From: CAVVWJ01 sp964475685
GTDB taxonomy: Bacteria > Gemmatimonadota > Gemmatimonadetes > Gemmatimonadales > GWC2-71-9
Reading direction: 5' to 3'
Length of the DNA stretch: 10,819 bases
Assembly: GCA_964475685.1 (NCBI GenBank)
Contig: CAYYXP010000118.1
Coordinates: 1-10,819, forward strand
Shown here: piece after piece, positions 1 through 6,536 of the stretch
Numbering within the stretch: the first letter of the stretch is position 1
Layout of the letters: each line of letters starts with the position of its first letter
The notes under the pieces: model-generated
Databases searched by the model: none
The model's input: the letters and a program-made list of their open reading frames with translations, nothing else
Told to the model about the DNA's origin: nothing
Program-made: the position numbers and the translations under genes

Positions 1-156
1 GTCGAGCCGGAAGTGCACTCCCTCGACGCTGGTGTCGGTGCTCAGCAGCAGCCGCCCGTCGCCCGAAGCCAGCACCGCGCAGTCGTCCCCCAGGCCCCGG
101 CCCCTTGGACCGAGCGAATCCGCGATCTTCCTGATGCGCTCGAACTCCCCGCTCAT
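1..156 (-). CDS. thiL: Thiamine-monophosphate kinase, N-terminal 52 residues (cut by window edge)
   Basis: ThiL phosphorylates thiamine monophosphate with ATP to give thiamine diphosphate, the last step of the cytoplasmic thiamine pathway. Reading the minus strand from the ATG at 156 gives an open frame to the window edge. It begins MSGEFERIRKIA, matching the GEF-x-x-I start of ThiL proteins. GLGDDCAVL follows at residues 21-29 (the Gly-Asp-Asp metal/nucleotide segment), then LLLSTDTSVEGVHF at 36-49, which matches the family's STD-x-x-V-E-G-x-HF segment. The ATG overlaps the stop of the upstream propeller gene as ATGA. No good Shine-Dalgarno sequence precedes it, so translation is probably coupled. 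The rest of the roughly 320-residue protein lies outside the window. Identity rests on this short but strongly conserved stretch. Confidence 0.88.
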   Translation of the reverse strand, partial: MSGEFERIRKIADSLGPRGRGLGDDCAVLASGDGRLLLSTDTSVEGVHFRLD

Positions 157-1721
157 GGGCGAACGGCATCCAGCCGGAAGCGCACCAGCCCGCCGTCGGT
201 TGCCACCCAGAGAAATGTCTCGATCACCGCCACGTCGTTTGCGGCACCGGGGAGATCGCCGCCGCGGAGCGGGCGGATCGGCGGCGAGTTGAGCTGCGCG
301 AAGGCAACGCCCCGATCGCCGGCGACCCAGAACCCCGCGCCATAGGGGGTCAGGCTGCGCAGGCCACCGAGCAAGCCGGAAAGATTCGGCCCCAGCGTCC
401 AGGCATCGGTTCCCGGATCGCGCCAGAGCAACTGATCGCGCGTCAGACCAACCAGCGTATCGCCGAGCGAGCTCAAGGCGAGCACGGGAACCTGGAGACT
501 GGGCAACCCCAGCGTGGATGGCCGGACGAGATCGCGCTCGCCGGGCAAGGCGACGAGCAGCCCGCGTGATGTGCCCACCCAGACCGAGTCGCCGGCGGGA
601 AAGACGGCATAGGCCGCCTCGGCGAACCCCGGCGCGAGCCGTTCGACGTGCAGCGAGTCGTCCACCCGCGCAATGCCTCGTGCGGTGCCCACGGTGATCC
701 TCCCCTGGCGGGACACGACGGCGAACACCCGGCTGTCGGGAAGTCCGCGTCCCACGTCCACCAGGTCGATGCGACCGTTGGCGGTCTCGATCCGCGCGAC
801 GCCGAAGTCGGTAGCGGCCCAGAGCACGGTTCCCTGGCCGGCGAGCTTCCGCACCTGGGTGAAGGGAGCTCCCGTGGCCGGCAAGCCGCGAAGCGAGCGA
901 AACGACTTGAGCTCGGGGTCCACCAGGGTGAGCGCGGCGTCGGCGACCTGAGTGCGCTGGGTGGCCACCCAGATTCCGTCGGGCGCGCTCAGCACCGCGC
1001 CGACCACCGGCGAGGGGAGGCCGAAGGTCATCCGCTCGGGGAGCGCGGCTCCATCGGTGAGAAAGAGTGCGCCGATGCCGGAGGTGCCGAGATACCATCC
1101 CTGGTTGTCGGTGCTGCGGGCGGCTGCGGTGTACCGGACCGTGCGCAGGCGGGGATCGAGCAGAATCTGCGCCGCATTGGCTTGTAGCGTCGGACTGCTC
1201 TGCAGCACCTGGTCCACGGAGACAGGCATGATCGGGCGGGCGGGCGCACGAGACGGCGTCGCCACGGCTCCGCCTCTCGGCACCACTGCCCAGCCGCCGC
1301 GCGTGCGGAGATAGAGCCCGGACACCGGGTCATTCCCGTCGAACGCAAGCGTAGCGACGCCCCCGGGCACCGCCCCGCTGTCCCACAGTTGCAGCTCGGG
1401 CTGGAAGTGAACCCACCCCTCGGGGCGCGCGAGCCAGAGCGAGTTGTCGAGGGGATCCACCAGCGAGGCGAAGACGCGGGTGAGCAACGCCGGATCGGGC
1501 GGGTCGTACGGACCTTCCCACTGCAGGAACTGCGGCTGCCACACCAACGCGCTCGTTGGCGACGTGATGTAGACGCGATCGAGCGCGCAGGCGATCGAGG
1601 TGATGCGGGTGAAGTCGCCGATGACGGCGCGATCGGCCGGCCTCCAGTCGCGGCTCTGCGCTGCGCCGACGGCCGCCGCGGCGAGCATGAGGCAGGCAAG
1701 CGCAGCAAGGAGGCGACGCAT
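153..1721 (-). CDS. Secreted beta-propeller protein of unknown function
   Basis: This predicted 522-residue exported protein has no function I can name. It starts MRRLLAALACLMLAAAAVGA, a short basic N-region plus hydrophobic core, with signal peptidase I cleavage likely near residues 20-23. The rest is built of degenerate repeats with a W/Y-V-x-T-x-x-G-hydrophobic strand: LWLARPEGWVHF (95), LYLRTRGGWAVV (136), WYLGTSGIGALF (209), IWVATQ (250), LWAATDFGVARI (300), ITVGTARGIARV (342), VWVGTSRGLLVA (380), LVGLTRDQLLW (423), FWVAGDRGVAF (464) and LWVATDGGLVRF (504). Several are preceded by a GLP turn (234, 279, 326, 405). This resembles the sensor propellers of hybrid two-component proteins, but no membrane helix or kinase follows. 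The frame is open further upstream, but the ATG at 1721 directly precedes the signal peptide and lies 8 bases after the nnr stop, so I chose it. The gene ends in an ATGA overlap with thiL. Confidence 0.8.
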   Translation of the reverse strand: MRRLLAALACLMLAAAAVGAAQSRDWRPADRAVIGDFTRITSIACALDRVYITSPTSALVWQPQFLQWEGPYDPPDPALLTRVFASLVDPLDNSLWLARPEGWVHFQPELQLWDSGAVPGGVATLAFDGNDPVSGLYLRTRGGWAVVPRGGAVATPSRAPARPIMPVSVDQVLQSSPTLQANAAQILLDPRLRTVRYTAAARSTDNQGWYLGTSGIGALFLTDGAALPERMTFGLPSPVVGAVLSAPDGIWVATQRTQVADAALTLVDPELKSFRSLRGLPATGAPFTQVRKLAGQGTVLWAATDFGVARIETANGRIDLVDVGRGLPDSRVFAVVSRQGRITVGTARGIARVDDSLHVERLAPGFAEAAYAVFPAGDSVWVGTSRGLLVALPGERDLVRPSTLGLPSLQVPVLALSSLGDTLVGLTRDQLLWRDPGTDAWTLGPNLSGLLGGLRSLTPYGAGFWVAGDRGVAFAQLNSPPIRPLRGGDLPGAANDVAVIETFLWVATDGGLVRFRLDAVRP

Positions 1722-1729
1722 GCCCCAAT

Positions 1730-3277
1730 CTACACGGTCAGCGGGCGAGGCAGCTCGAACAGGATGGGAGGACGCGGCGGGGGCGGCGCGGTCCGCCGCA
1801 CCTCCCACTCGCGCCAGAGATCGGGCAGCGCAGCGATCACGTCCATCGGCCGGAGGGCGCGGGCCGACACCCGGCGCGCGCCGAGGTCGGCCGCGCGCCC
1901 GAGCGCCTGGGCGCCGAGCGCGGCGGCTATTTCCGGCGCGAGACCGTGCGCGAGTGCCGCACCCACGAGACCGCTCAGCACGTCGCCGCTCCCGCCGGTG
2001 GCGAGGCCGGGGTTGCCGGCGGCGATGGTGAGCTGAGCGCGGGCCGTCCGTGCGACCACCGTCGGGACTCCCTTGAGCAGAACGGTGGCTCCCGATTCAT
2101 CCGCCGCGCTCGCGGCGGCGGCCCAGGGGTCGAGCTCCCGGACCGGTGCCAACGCGGGGAAGAGCGAGCTGAACTCGCCGGGGTGCGGCGTGATCACGAC
2201 GGGTCGTTCCGATGCAAGCGAATGCAACTCCGCAACCGCGCCCCGGAACGCCACCAGCGCGTCCGCGTCGATCACCACTGCGCGTGCCGCCGCGATGAGC
2301 GACGATACCAGGCTCCGCCGGCCGTCGCCGCGTCCGAGCCCCGGGCCGATGACGAGGGCGTCGGCTCGACCGATGAGTTCCAGCAACGCTTCGGTCGGCA
2401 TCTGATCGAAGGAGTGGGCCAGCGTCTGCAGATCGGGCTCGGCCTGAATCAGCGCCGCGACCGTTGCGGGAGGAGCGACGGCGTGCACCAGCCCCGCGCC
2501 GGCGGCAAAGGCGGAGCGGGCCGCGAGACGAATGGCTCCGGTCATGCCGGCGTCGCCCCCCACGACGACGATGCGGCCCCGCTCCCCCTTGTGGTCGCGG
2601 CTGAGGAGCCGGCGCATCCATCCCGCGGCCTCCGTGTCGGTGACCAGCGCCGGCCAGGTGGGATCGGCCGGCGGATGGCCGATGTCGGTCACGACCAGCG
2701 TGCCGGTTTCGTCGCGGGCGAGGAGATGGCCTCGGCGGGCACCGCCGAAGGTGATCGAGAGATCGGCGCGCGCGGGACCATGGACGTTCCCCGACTCCAA
2801 GTCCACACCGGTCGGTCCGTCGATTGCGACGATCGGCACCTCGAGGTCGCTGATGCGCTGGAGGAGAGCGGCCATCGGCGCACGGGGAGCGCCGCTGGCT
2901 CCGGTTCCGAGCAGGGCGTCCACCGCGAGCCCGACGTTGGGCCACGGCCCGTCGGCGGCCACCTCCCGAACCCCCTCGGCGAGCGCGAGCCCGGCCACCC
3001 GTTCGTTCAGCTCGCTGCGCGACCCGGGCGCCGCCGCCACCCAGACCGACACGCCGAGCCGGTGGAGCGCACGCGCCACCACCCACCCATCACCGCCGTT
3101 GTTTCCCGGTCCCGCCGTGATCAGGACGCCGTCACGCAACCGCGACGCGTACCGGTCCGCCAGAATGCTCGCGACCGCCCGCCCCGCGGACTCCATCAGC
3201 GTCGCCGGCTCGACGCCGGCCGCGGCTGCCTTCTGGTCCCAGGAGGCGGATTGTTGGGGGGAGAGGACGGGGATCAA
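1730..3277 (-). CDS. nnr: Bifunctional NAD(P)H-hydrate epimerase / ADP-dependent NAD(P)H-hydrate dehydratase
   Basis: This cytoplasmic metabolite-repair enzyme epimerises and dehydrates hydrated NADH and NADPH back to usable cofactor. At 515 residues it is the usual length of the two-domain fusion. The N-terminal epimerase domain (about 1-220) carries GPGNNGGDGWVVAR at 56-69, DALLGTG at 120-126 and IDGPTGVD at 152-159 (the family usually has D-x-PSG). The C-terminal ribokinase-like dehydratase domain shows HKGERGRIVVVGG at 229-241, GPGLG at 311-315, ITPHPGE at 362-368 and NPGLATGGSGDVLSG at 422-436, with the catalytic Asp at 432. A proline-rich tail follows from about 498. The start appears to be TTG at 3277, 4 bases after the zinc-ribbon stop. 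No ATG or GTG upstream keeps the frame, and the first downstream ATG (codon 28) would remove the conserved first helix. E. coli YjeF has the same domain order. Confidence 0.95.
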   Translation of the reverse strand: MIPVLSPQQSASWDQKAAAAGVEPATLMESAGRAVASILADRYASRLRDGVLITAGPGNNGGDGWVVARALHRLGVSVWVAAAPGSRSELNERVAGLALAEGVREVAADGPWPNVGLAVDALLGTGASGAPRAPMAALLQRISDLEVPIVAIDGPTGVDLESGNVHGPARADLSITFGGARRGHLLARDETGTLVVTDIGHPPADPTWPALVTDTEAAGWMRRLLSRDHKGERGRIVVVGGDAGMTGAIRLAARSAFAAGAGLVHAVAPPATVAALIQAEPDLQTLAHSFDQMPTEALLELIGRADALVIGPGLGRGDGRRSLVSSLIAAARAVVIDADALVAFRGAVAELHSLASERPVVITPHPGEFSSLFPALAPVRELDPWAAAASAADESGATVLLKGVPTVVARTARAQLTIAAGNPGLATGGSGDVLSGLVGAALAHGLAPEIAAALGAQALGRAADLGARRVSARALRPMDVIAALPDLWREWEVRRTAPPPPRPPILFELPRPLTV

Positions 3278-3281
3278 TCGG

Positions 3282-3476
3282 CTACTTGTGGCTCTGCCCG
3301 ATCGTGCGACCGAAGGAGATTTCGCCGTTGTCGATGCGGAGATTGAACCCGCACTCGGGGTTGGTGCAGACCCACGCCTTGTACGTGATGGGGGCGCCGT
3401 CGCGCCCGTAGTCGGAGAGCGGAATCAGCATTCCCTTCGAGCATTTCTGGCACTCCGGCCACTCGGTCTTGTCCAT
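3282..3476 (-). CDS. Small zinc-ribbon protein, 64 residues
   Basis: This is a predicted small cytoplasmic zinc-binding protein of unknown role. It starts MDKTEWPECQKCSKGMLIPL. Four cysteines at 9, 12, 37 and 42 form C-x2-C-x24-C-x4-C with a Pro before the last Cys-containing turn (CTNPEC), the pattern of a zinc ribbon resembling the C-terminal zinc domains of topoisomerase I. It has no membrane helix or signal peptide and no other domain. The frame runs further upstream, but that part lies inside the Minf_1886-type gene and is low-complexity. The ATG at 3476 sits 4 bases after that gene's stop, with a distant GAGG upstream. It lies 4 bases ahead of the nnr start, so it is almost certainly co-transcribed. 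A role in binding nucleic acid or a protein partner is only a guess. Confidence 0.8.
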   Translation of the reverse strand: MDKTEWPECQKCSKGMLIPLSDYGRDGAPITYKAWVCTNPECGFNLRIDNGEISFGRTIGQSHK

Positions 3477-3480
3477 GCAG

Positions 3481-3867
3481 TTACGCGCCTCGAACCCCCG
3501 GCCAGCCGTACACGTCGCCGAAGGCATTCGCGAAGTCGTAGACGCCCCCGAAGTCGCCCTCGTGATCGCCCGGCTGGGTGACCAGGAGGCCGACTTCCAC
3601 CAACGTGAAGACGATCCGGCCAAAATCCTCGGTCCGGGTCACGCCCCAATGGGCCAGCACATGCGGAGCGAGAAGGCCGAACTGCTCCCGCGCGAAATCC
3701 CGGCAGGCCCACGCGAGCTCGGCGCCGCTCACGTGGCGGCGCACCTCCAGCCGGGACTGGAGGTATTCGATGGTGGCGAGCACGAAGAGATAACCACGTT
3801 CATGATACGGGCTCCCCCTGGCCCGGATGCGGGCGATCACGTCGTCGGCAAACTGCAGCTCGTTCAT
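3481..3867 (-). CDS. Minf_1886 / TIGR04138-type protein of unknown function
   Basis: This 128-residue soluble protein fits the family I recall as Minf_1886 (TIGR04138), described as restricted mostly to Verrucomicrobia, Planctomycetes and relatives, with no known function. The recognisable blocks are YLFVLATIEYL at 26-36, HVSGAEL at 45-51, REQFG at 60-64, WGVTRTEDFGRIVFTLVE at 74-91 and DFGGVYDF at 105-112. Predicted secondary structure is mostly helical. It has no signal peptide, no membrane segment and no obvious catalytic motif. The ATG at 3867 comes 16 bases after the glyA stop. A longer version starting at 3987 would lie almost wholly inside glyA and reads as basic low-complexity, so it is rejected. 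There is no clear Shine-Dalgarno sequence. Family membership is recalled from the motifs and not searched. Confidence 0.82.
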   Translation of the reverse strand: MNELQFADDVIARIRARGSPYHERGYLFVLATIEYLQSRLEVRRHVSGAELAWACRDFAREQFGLLAPHVLAHWGVTRTEDFGRIVFTLVEVGLLVTQPGDHEGDFGGVYDFANAFGDVYGWPGVRGA

Positions 3868-3883
3868 CGACGGTCCGGGCCGC

Positions 3884-5164
3884 TCACGCGCTCCGCCGCA
3901 CGCTGGGGGACTTGCCCGGCTGATACAACGGGAATGCGGAGGTGAGATGGCCGACCTCGCCGCGCACCCGCGCGAGCGTCGCCTCATCGGGGTGAGTGAG
4001 TGCCTCGTCGATCAGCCGCGCGACCGTGAGCATTTCGTGGCGCCCCATCCCGCGGGTGGTGAGCGCGGGAGTGCCGAGCCGGATGCCGCTGGTGACGAAC
4101 GGCGACTGCGGGTCGTCGGGGACGGTGTTCTTGTTGACCGTGATTCCCGCCTGACCCAGCGTCTTCTCCGCGGCCTTGCCGGTGAGGTTCTTGGGCCGGA
4201 GATCCAGCAGCATGAGGTGGGTGTCGGTGCCGCCCGAGACTATGGCGTAGCCGAGCTCCACGAGGGCGCCGGCCAGCGTCTGGGCGTTCTCGACGACGCG
4301 GCGGGCGTACACCTTGAAATCGGCGGTGAGCGCCTCGCCGAAGGCCACGGCCTTCGCGGCGATGACGTGCTGGAGCGGCCCGCCCTGGGTTCCGGGAAAG
4401 ACCGACTTGTCGATCGCCTTGGCGTGCTCCGCGATCGAGAGGATCAGTCCCGCACGCGGACCCCGCAGCGTCTTGTGGGTGGTGCTGGTGACGACCTGCG
4501 CGTGCGGCACCGGCGAGGGATACACGCCGCCGGCCACCAGCCCGGCAAAGTGGGCCATGTCCACGAGGAAGATAGCGCCTACCTCGTCCGCGATGGAGCG
4601 GAACGCCGGGAAGTCGATGATGCGGGCGTACGCGCTGCCCCCCGCGATGATGAGCCTCGGCCGCTCGCGGCGGGCCTGCTCGCGGACGACATCGTAGTCG
4701 ATTCGGCCGGTGGACGGATCGACGCCGTAATGGACCGCCTTCCAGACGGTGCCGCTGTGATTGACCGCGGCGCCGTGGGAAAGGTGGCCTCCATGCGGAA
4801 GCGACATGCCGAGCAGCTTTTCGCCGGGGGGCAGCACCGCCATGAACGCCGCGAAATTCGCCTGGGCCCCGGAGTGCGGCTGCACGTTGGCGTGCTCGGA
4901 GCCGAAGATCTGCTTGAGCCGGTCGATGGCGAGCTGCTCGACCTGGTCGACGACCTCGCACCCGCCGTAGTAGCGGCGGCCCGGATAGCCCTCCGCATAC
5001 TTGTTGGTCAGCGGCGTGCCCATGGCGTCGATGACCGCCCGGCTCGCGAAATTCTCACTGGCGATCAGCTCGAGGCCATGCTGCTGCCGCCGCAGCTCCT
5101 GGTCCACGAGCCGCGCCACCGTGGGGTCGGCCTGGCGAAGCGATGCGTTGTGGTCGAGACTCAT
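3884..5164 (-). CDS. glyA: Serine hydroxymethyltransferase
   Basis: GlyA is the PLP enzyme that interconverts serine plus tetrahydrofolate with glycine plus 5,10-methylene-tetrahydrofolate, the main cytoplasmic source of one-carbon units. At 426 residues it is close to the E. coli enzyme (417). It shows LELIASENFAS at 31-41, TNKYAEGYPGRRYYGGCE at 53-70, HSGAQAN at 97-103, VDMAHFAGLVAGG at 201-213 (PLP-ring Asp 202) and TSTTHKTLRGPRAG at 226-239, with the Schiff-base Lys at 231. FPGTQGGP follows further on. The ATG at 5164 overlaps the rpiB stop as ATGA and is preceded by AGGAG at 5-base spacing. An extended frame to 5407 is only an antiparallel-free shadow of rpiB and lacks family similarity. 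All catalytic residues checked are present. Confidence 0.98.
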   Translation of the reverse strand: MSLDHNASLRQADPTVARLVDQELRRQQHGLELIASENFASRAVIDAMGTPLTNKYAEGYPGRRYYGGCEVVDQVEQLAIDRLKQIFGSEHANVQPHSGAQANFAAFMAVLPPGEKLLGMSLPHGGHLSHGAAVNHSGTVWKAVHYGVDPSTGRIDYDVVREQARRERPRLIIAGGSAYARIIDFPAFRSIADEVGAIFLVDMAHFAGLVAGGVYPSPVPHAQVVTSTTHKTLRGPRAGLILSIAEHAKAIDKSVFPGTQGGPLQHVIAAKAVAFGEALTADFKVYARRVVENAQTLAGALVELGYAIVSGGTDTHLMLLDLRPKNLTGKAAEKTLGQAGITVNKNTVPDDPQSPFVTSGIRLGTPALTTRGMGRHEMLTVARLIDEALTHPDEATLARVRGEVGHLTSAFPLYQPGKSPSVRRSA

Positions 5165-5604
5165 CCCTGCTCCTGGTCGATTTTCGCAACTCGGCGGTTG
5201 TGCCGCCCCCCCTCGAACTCCGTCTGCAGCCAGGCCTTCATGATGTCCACTCCCTCGCCTTCGCTCACGAACCGCGCGGGAAGGACGAGGACGTTGGCGT
5301 CGTTGTGCGCGCGCGCGAGCCGGGCTACATCCGGCGACCACGCCACCGCCGCCCGCACGCCGTGGTGACGATTGGCGGCGTAGGCCATTCCGAGGCCGCT
5401 GCCGCACAGCAGGACGCCCCGCGCCGCCTCGTGCCGCTCGATCCGGCCGGCCACGTCATGGGCGTAGTCGGGATAGTCCACCGACTGCGTGTCGTGGGTG
5501 CCGACATCGAGGGGCTCGTAGCCGAGCGCCTTGAGTTCCTTCACCAACCGTTCCTTCAACTCGAAGCCGGCGTGATCCGACCCGATGGGAATGACTTCGG
5601 CCAT
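5161..5604 (-). CDS. rpiB: Ribose-5-phosphate isomerase B
   Basis: RpiB interconverts ribose-5-phosphate and ribulose-5-phosphate in the non-oxidative pentose phosphate pathway, in the cytoplasm. At 147 residues it is typical for the RpiB/LacA/LacB family. It shows PIGSDHAGFELKE at 6-18, VDYPDYA at 42-48, GVLLCGSGLGM at 63-73 (catalytic Cys 67), AANRHHGVRAA at 76-86, ARAHNDANVLVLPAR at 97-111 (His 100) and the C-terminal TEFEGGRHNRRVAKI. The family-defining Cys favours an RpiB isomerase over a galactose-6-phosphate isomerase. Next to glyA it fits a housekeeping cluster; rpiB-glyA adjacency is a common bacterial arrangement. The start at 5604 follows AGGGAG with only 2 bases between, an unusually short spacing. 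It is the first gene after the 80-base gap and may begin a transcription unit. Confidence 0.96.
   Translation of the reverse strand: MAEVIPIGSDHAGFELKERLVKELKALGYEPLDVGTHDTQSVDYPDYAHDVAGRIERHEAARGVLLCGSGLGMAYAANRHHGVRAAVAWSPDVARLARAHNDANVLVLPARFVSEGEGVDIMKAWLQTEFEGGRHNRRVAKIDQEQG
5170..5174 (-). promoter_or_regulatory. Shine-Dalgarno sequence of glyA
   Basis: AGGAG on the minus strand lies 5 bases before the glyA ATG at 5164, inside the last codons of rpiB. It fixes the glyA start and supports coupled translation across the ATGA overlap. Confidence 0.75.
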
Positions 5605-5684
5605 GGCTCCCTAATGTACAAGAATCGCGGAAATGAGTAGAGGGCGCAGCGGCGTCCGGCCTTGTCCCCGACGCGGACCGGCGT
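5605..5684 (-). other. 80-base gap between the dehydrogenase gene and rpiB
   Basis: This is the largest non-coding stretch in the window. The half nearest rpiB is AT-richer than its surroundings (ATTCTTGTACATTAGGGAG). That would suit a promoter, but I find no convincing -35/-10 pair. The GC-rich half next to the dehydrogenase stop has only a 5-base inverted repeat (GTCCG/CGGAC) with a long loop and no T-run, so no terminator can be called. It is the likeliest boundary between the two gene runs. Confidence 0.45.
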
Positions 5685-6536
5685 TCACCCCGAGGCATAG
5701 CTGTAGAACCCCCGCCCGCTCTTCTTCCCGAGGTGTCCGGCCGCCACCATCCGCCTGAGGAGCGGACAGGGACGATACTTGTCGTCGCCGAGGCCGCGGT
5801 GCAGCACCTCGAGGATCGCGAGGCATACATCGAGCCCGATGAAATCGGCGAGCGCCAGCGGCCCCATGGGGTGGGCCATGCCGAGCTTCATGACGGTGTC
5901 GATCGCCTCTGGAGTCGCGACGCCCTCCATGACGCAGAAGATCGCCTCGTTGATCATCGGCATCAGCACCCGGTTGGACACGAACCCCGGATAATCGTTC
6001 ACCTCGACCGGCGTCTTGCCCAGCGCGCGCGCGGTGTCCATGACCGTCCGGGTCGTGGCGTCGCTGGTGTCCTGTCCCCGGATGATCTCGACGAGCTCCA
6101 TCACCGGGACCGGATTCATGAAGTGCATCCCGATGACCTGTGACGGCCGGCGGGTGCGGGCGGCGATCTCGGTGATGGAGATCGAGCTGGTGTTGGTCGC
6201 GAGAATGGCGTCGGCGCCGGCGATGCGGTCGAGCTGCTCGAAGAGGGCGAATTTGACCGCGGGACTCTCGCTGGCCGCCTCCACCACCAGGGACGCCCCG
6301 GCCGCGGCGTCGAGCGAGCCCGCGGACTCGATCCGCGCGAGGACCTGCGCGGGCGCCTCCGCGGCAAGCGTGCCCTTCTTGACCTGGCGGTCGAGATTGG
6401 CCCGGATCGTGGCCACCGCCTTGTCCAGCGCGGCCGGCGCGGAGTCGATCAGGGCCACCTCCCATCCATGCTGCGCGAACACGTGGGCGATGCCGTTGCC
6501 CATCGTTCCCGCTCCGACCACCGCGGCGCGACTCAT
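5685..6536 (-). CDS. hbd: 3-hydroxybutyryl-CoA dehydrogenase (NAD-dependent)
   Basis: This enzyme reversibly reduces acetoacetyl-CoA to (S)-3-hydroxybutyryl-CoA with NAD(P)H, in butyrate-type carbon chain building or in beta-oxidation. At 283 residues it has the usual bacterial length. The Rossmann NAD-binding fold opens with VVGAGTMGNGIAHVFAQHGW at 6-25. Catalytic residues match the human mitochondrial enzyme at a constant offset of 20: Ser 117 (NTSSISITEI), His 138 and Glu 150 (GMHFMNPVPVMELVE) and Asn 188 (PGFVSNRVLMPMINEA). HPMGPLALADFIGLD at 222-236 and GRGFYSY near the end complete the C-terminal domain. The frame is open far upstream, but the ATG at 6536 directly precedes the Rossmann motif and overlaps the CPBP stop as ATGA, with AAGGA 6 bases before it. 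It pairs with the thiolase three genes upstream. Acyl chain preference cannot be read from sequence. Confidence 0.95.
   Translation of the reverse strand: MSRAAVVGAGTMGNGIAHVFAQHGWEVALIDSAPAALDKAVATIRANLDRQVKKGTLAAEAPAQVLARIESAGSLDAAAGASLVVEAASESPAVKFALFEQLDRIAGADAILATNTSSISITEIAARTRRPSQVIGMHFMNPVPVMELVEIIRGQDTSDATTRTVMDTARALGKTPVEVNDYPGFVSNRVLMPMINEAIFCVMEGVATPEAIDTVMKLGMAHPMGPLALADFIGLDVCLAILEVLHRGLGDDKYRPCPLLRRMVAAGHLGKKSGRGFYSYASG

Noticed and set aside
1689..1721. Lipoprotein lipobox around Cys 10 of the propeller protein
   Set aside because: The Cys sits only 10 residues in, inside the hydrophobic core, with ALAC instead of a proper L-A/S-G/A-C box. A signal peptidase I site near residues 20-23 fits better.
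1946..3346. 466-residue plus-strand open frame opposite nnr
   Set aside because: Low-complexity Arg/Gly/Asp/His composition with no domain, while nnr on the other strand shows every expected motif.
3868..3987. N-terminal extension of the Minf_1886-type gene
   Set aside because: It would lie almost wholly inside the end of glyA, is basic and low-complexity, and the family motifs start after the ATG at 3867.
3827..5368. 513-residue plus-strand open frame opposite glyA
   Set aside because: It mirrors glyA and rpiB, is Arg/Gly/Asp/His-rich, and has no recognisable motif. Long antisense frames are expected in DNA this GC-rich.
5165..5407. N-terminal extension of glyA (81 codons)
   Set aside because: It lies inside rpiB and lacks similarity. 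The ATG at 5164 has a good AGGAG and gives the normal length.
5605..5650. Sigma-70-like promoter before rpiB (TACATT as -10)
   Set aside because: The -10 matches at 4 of 6 positions and the best -35 at only 3 of 6. The transcript would start almost at the ATG, which conflicts with the ribosome-binding site.
5641..5684. Rho-independent terminator after the dehydrogenase gene
   Set aside because: Only 5 bases of stem, a loop of about 14 bases and no T-run.
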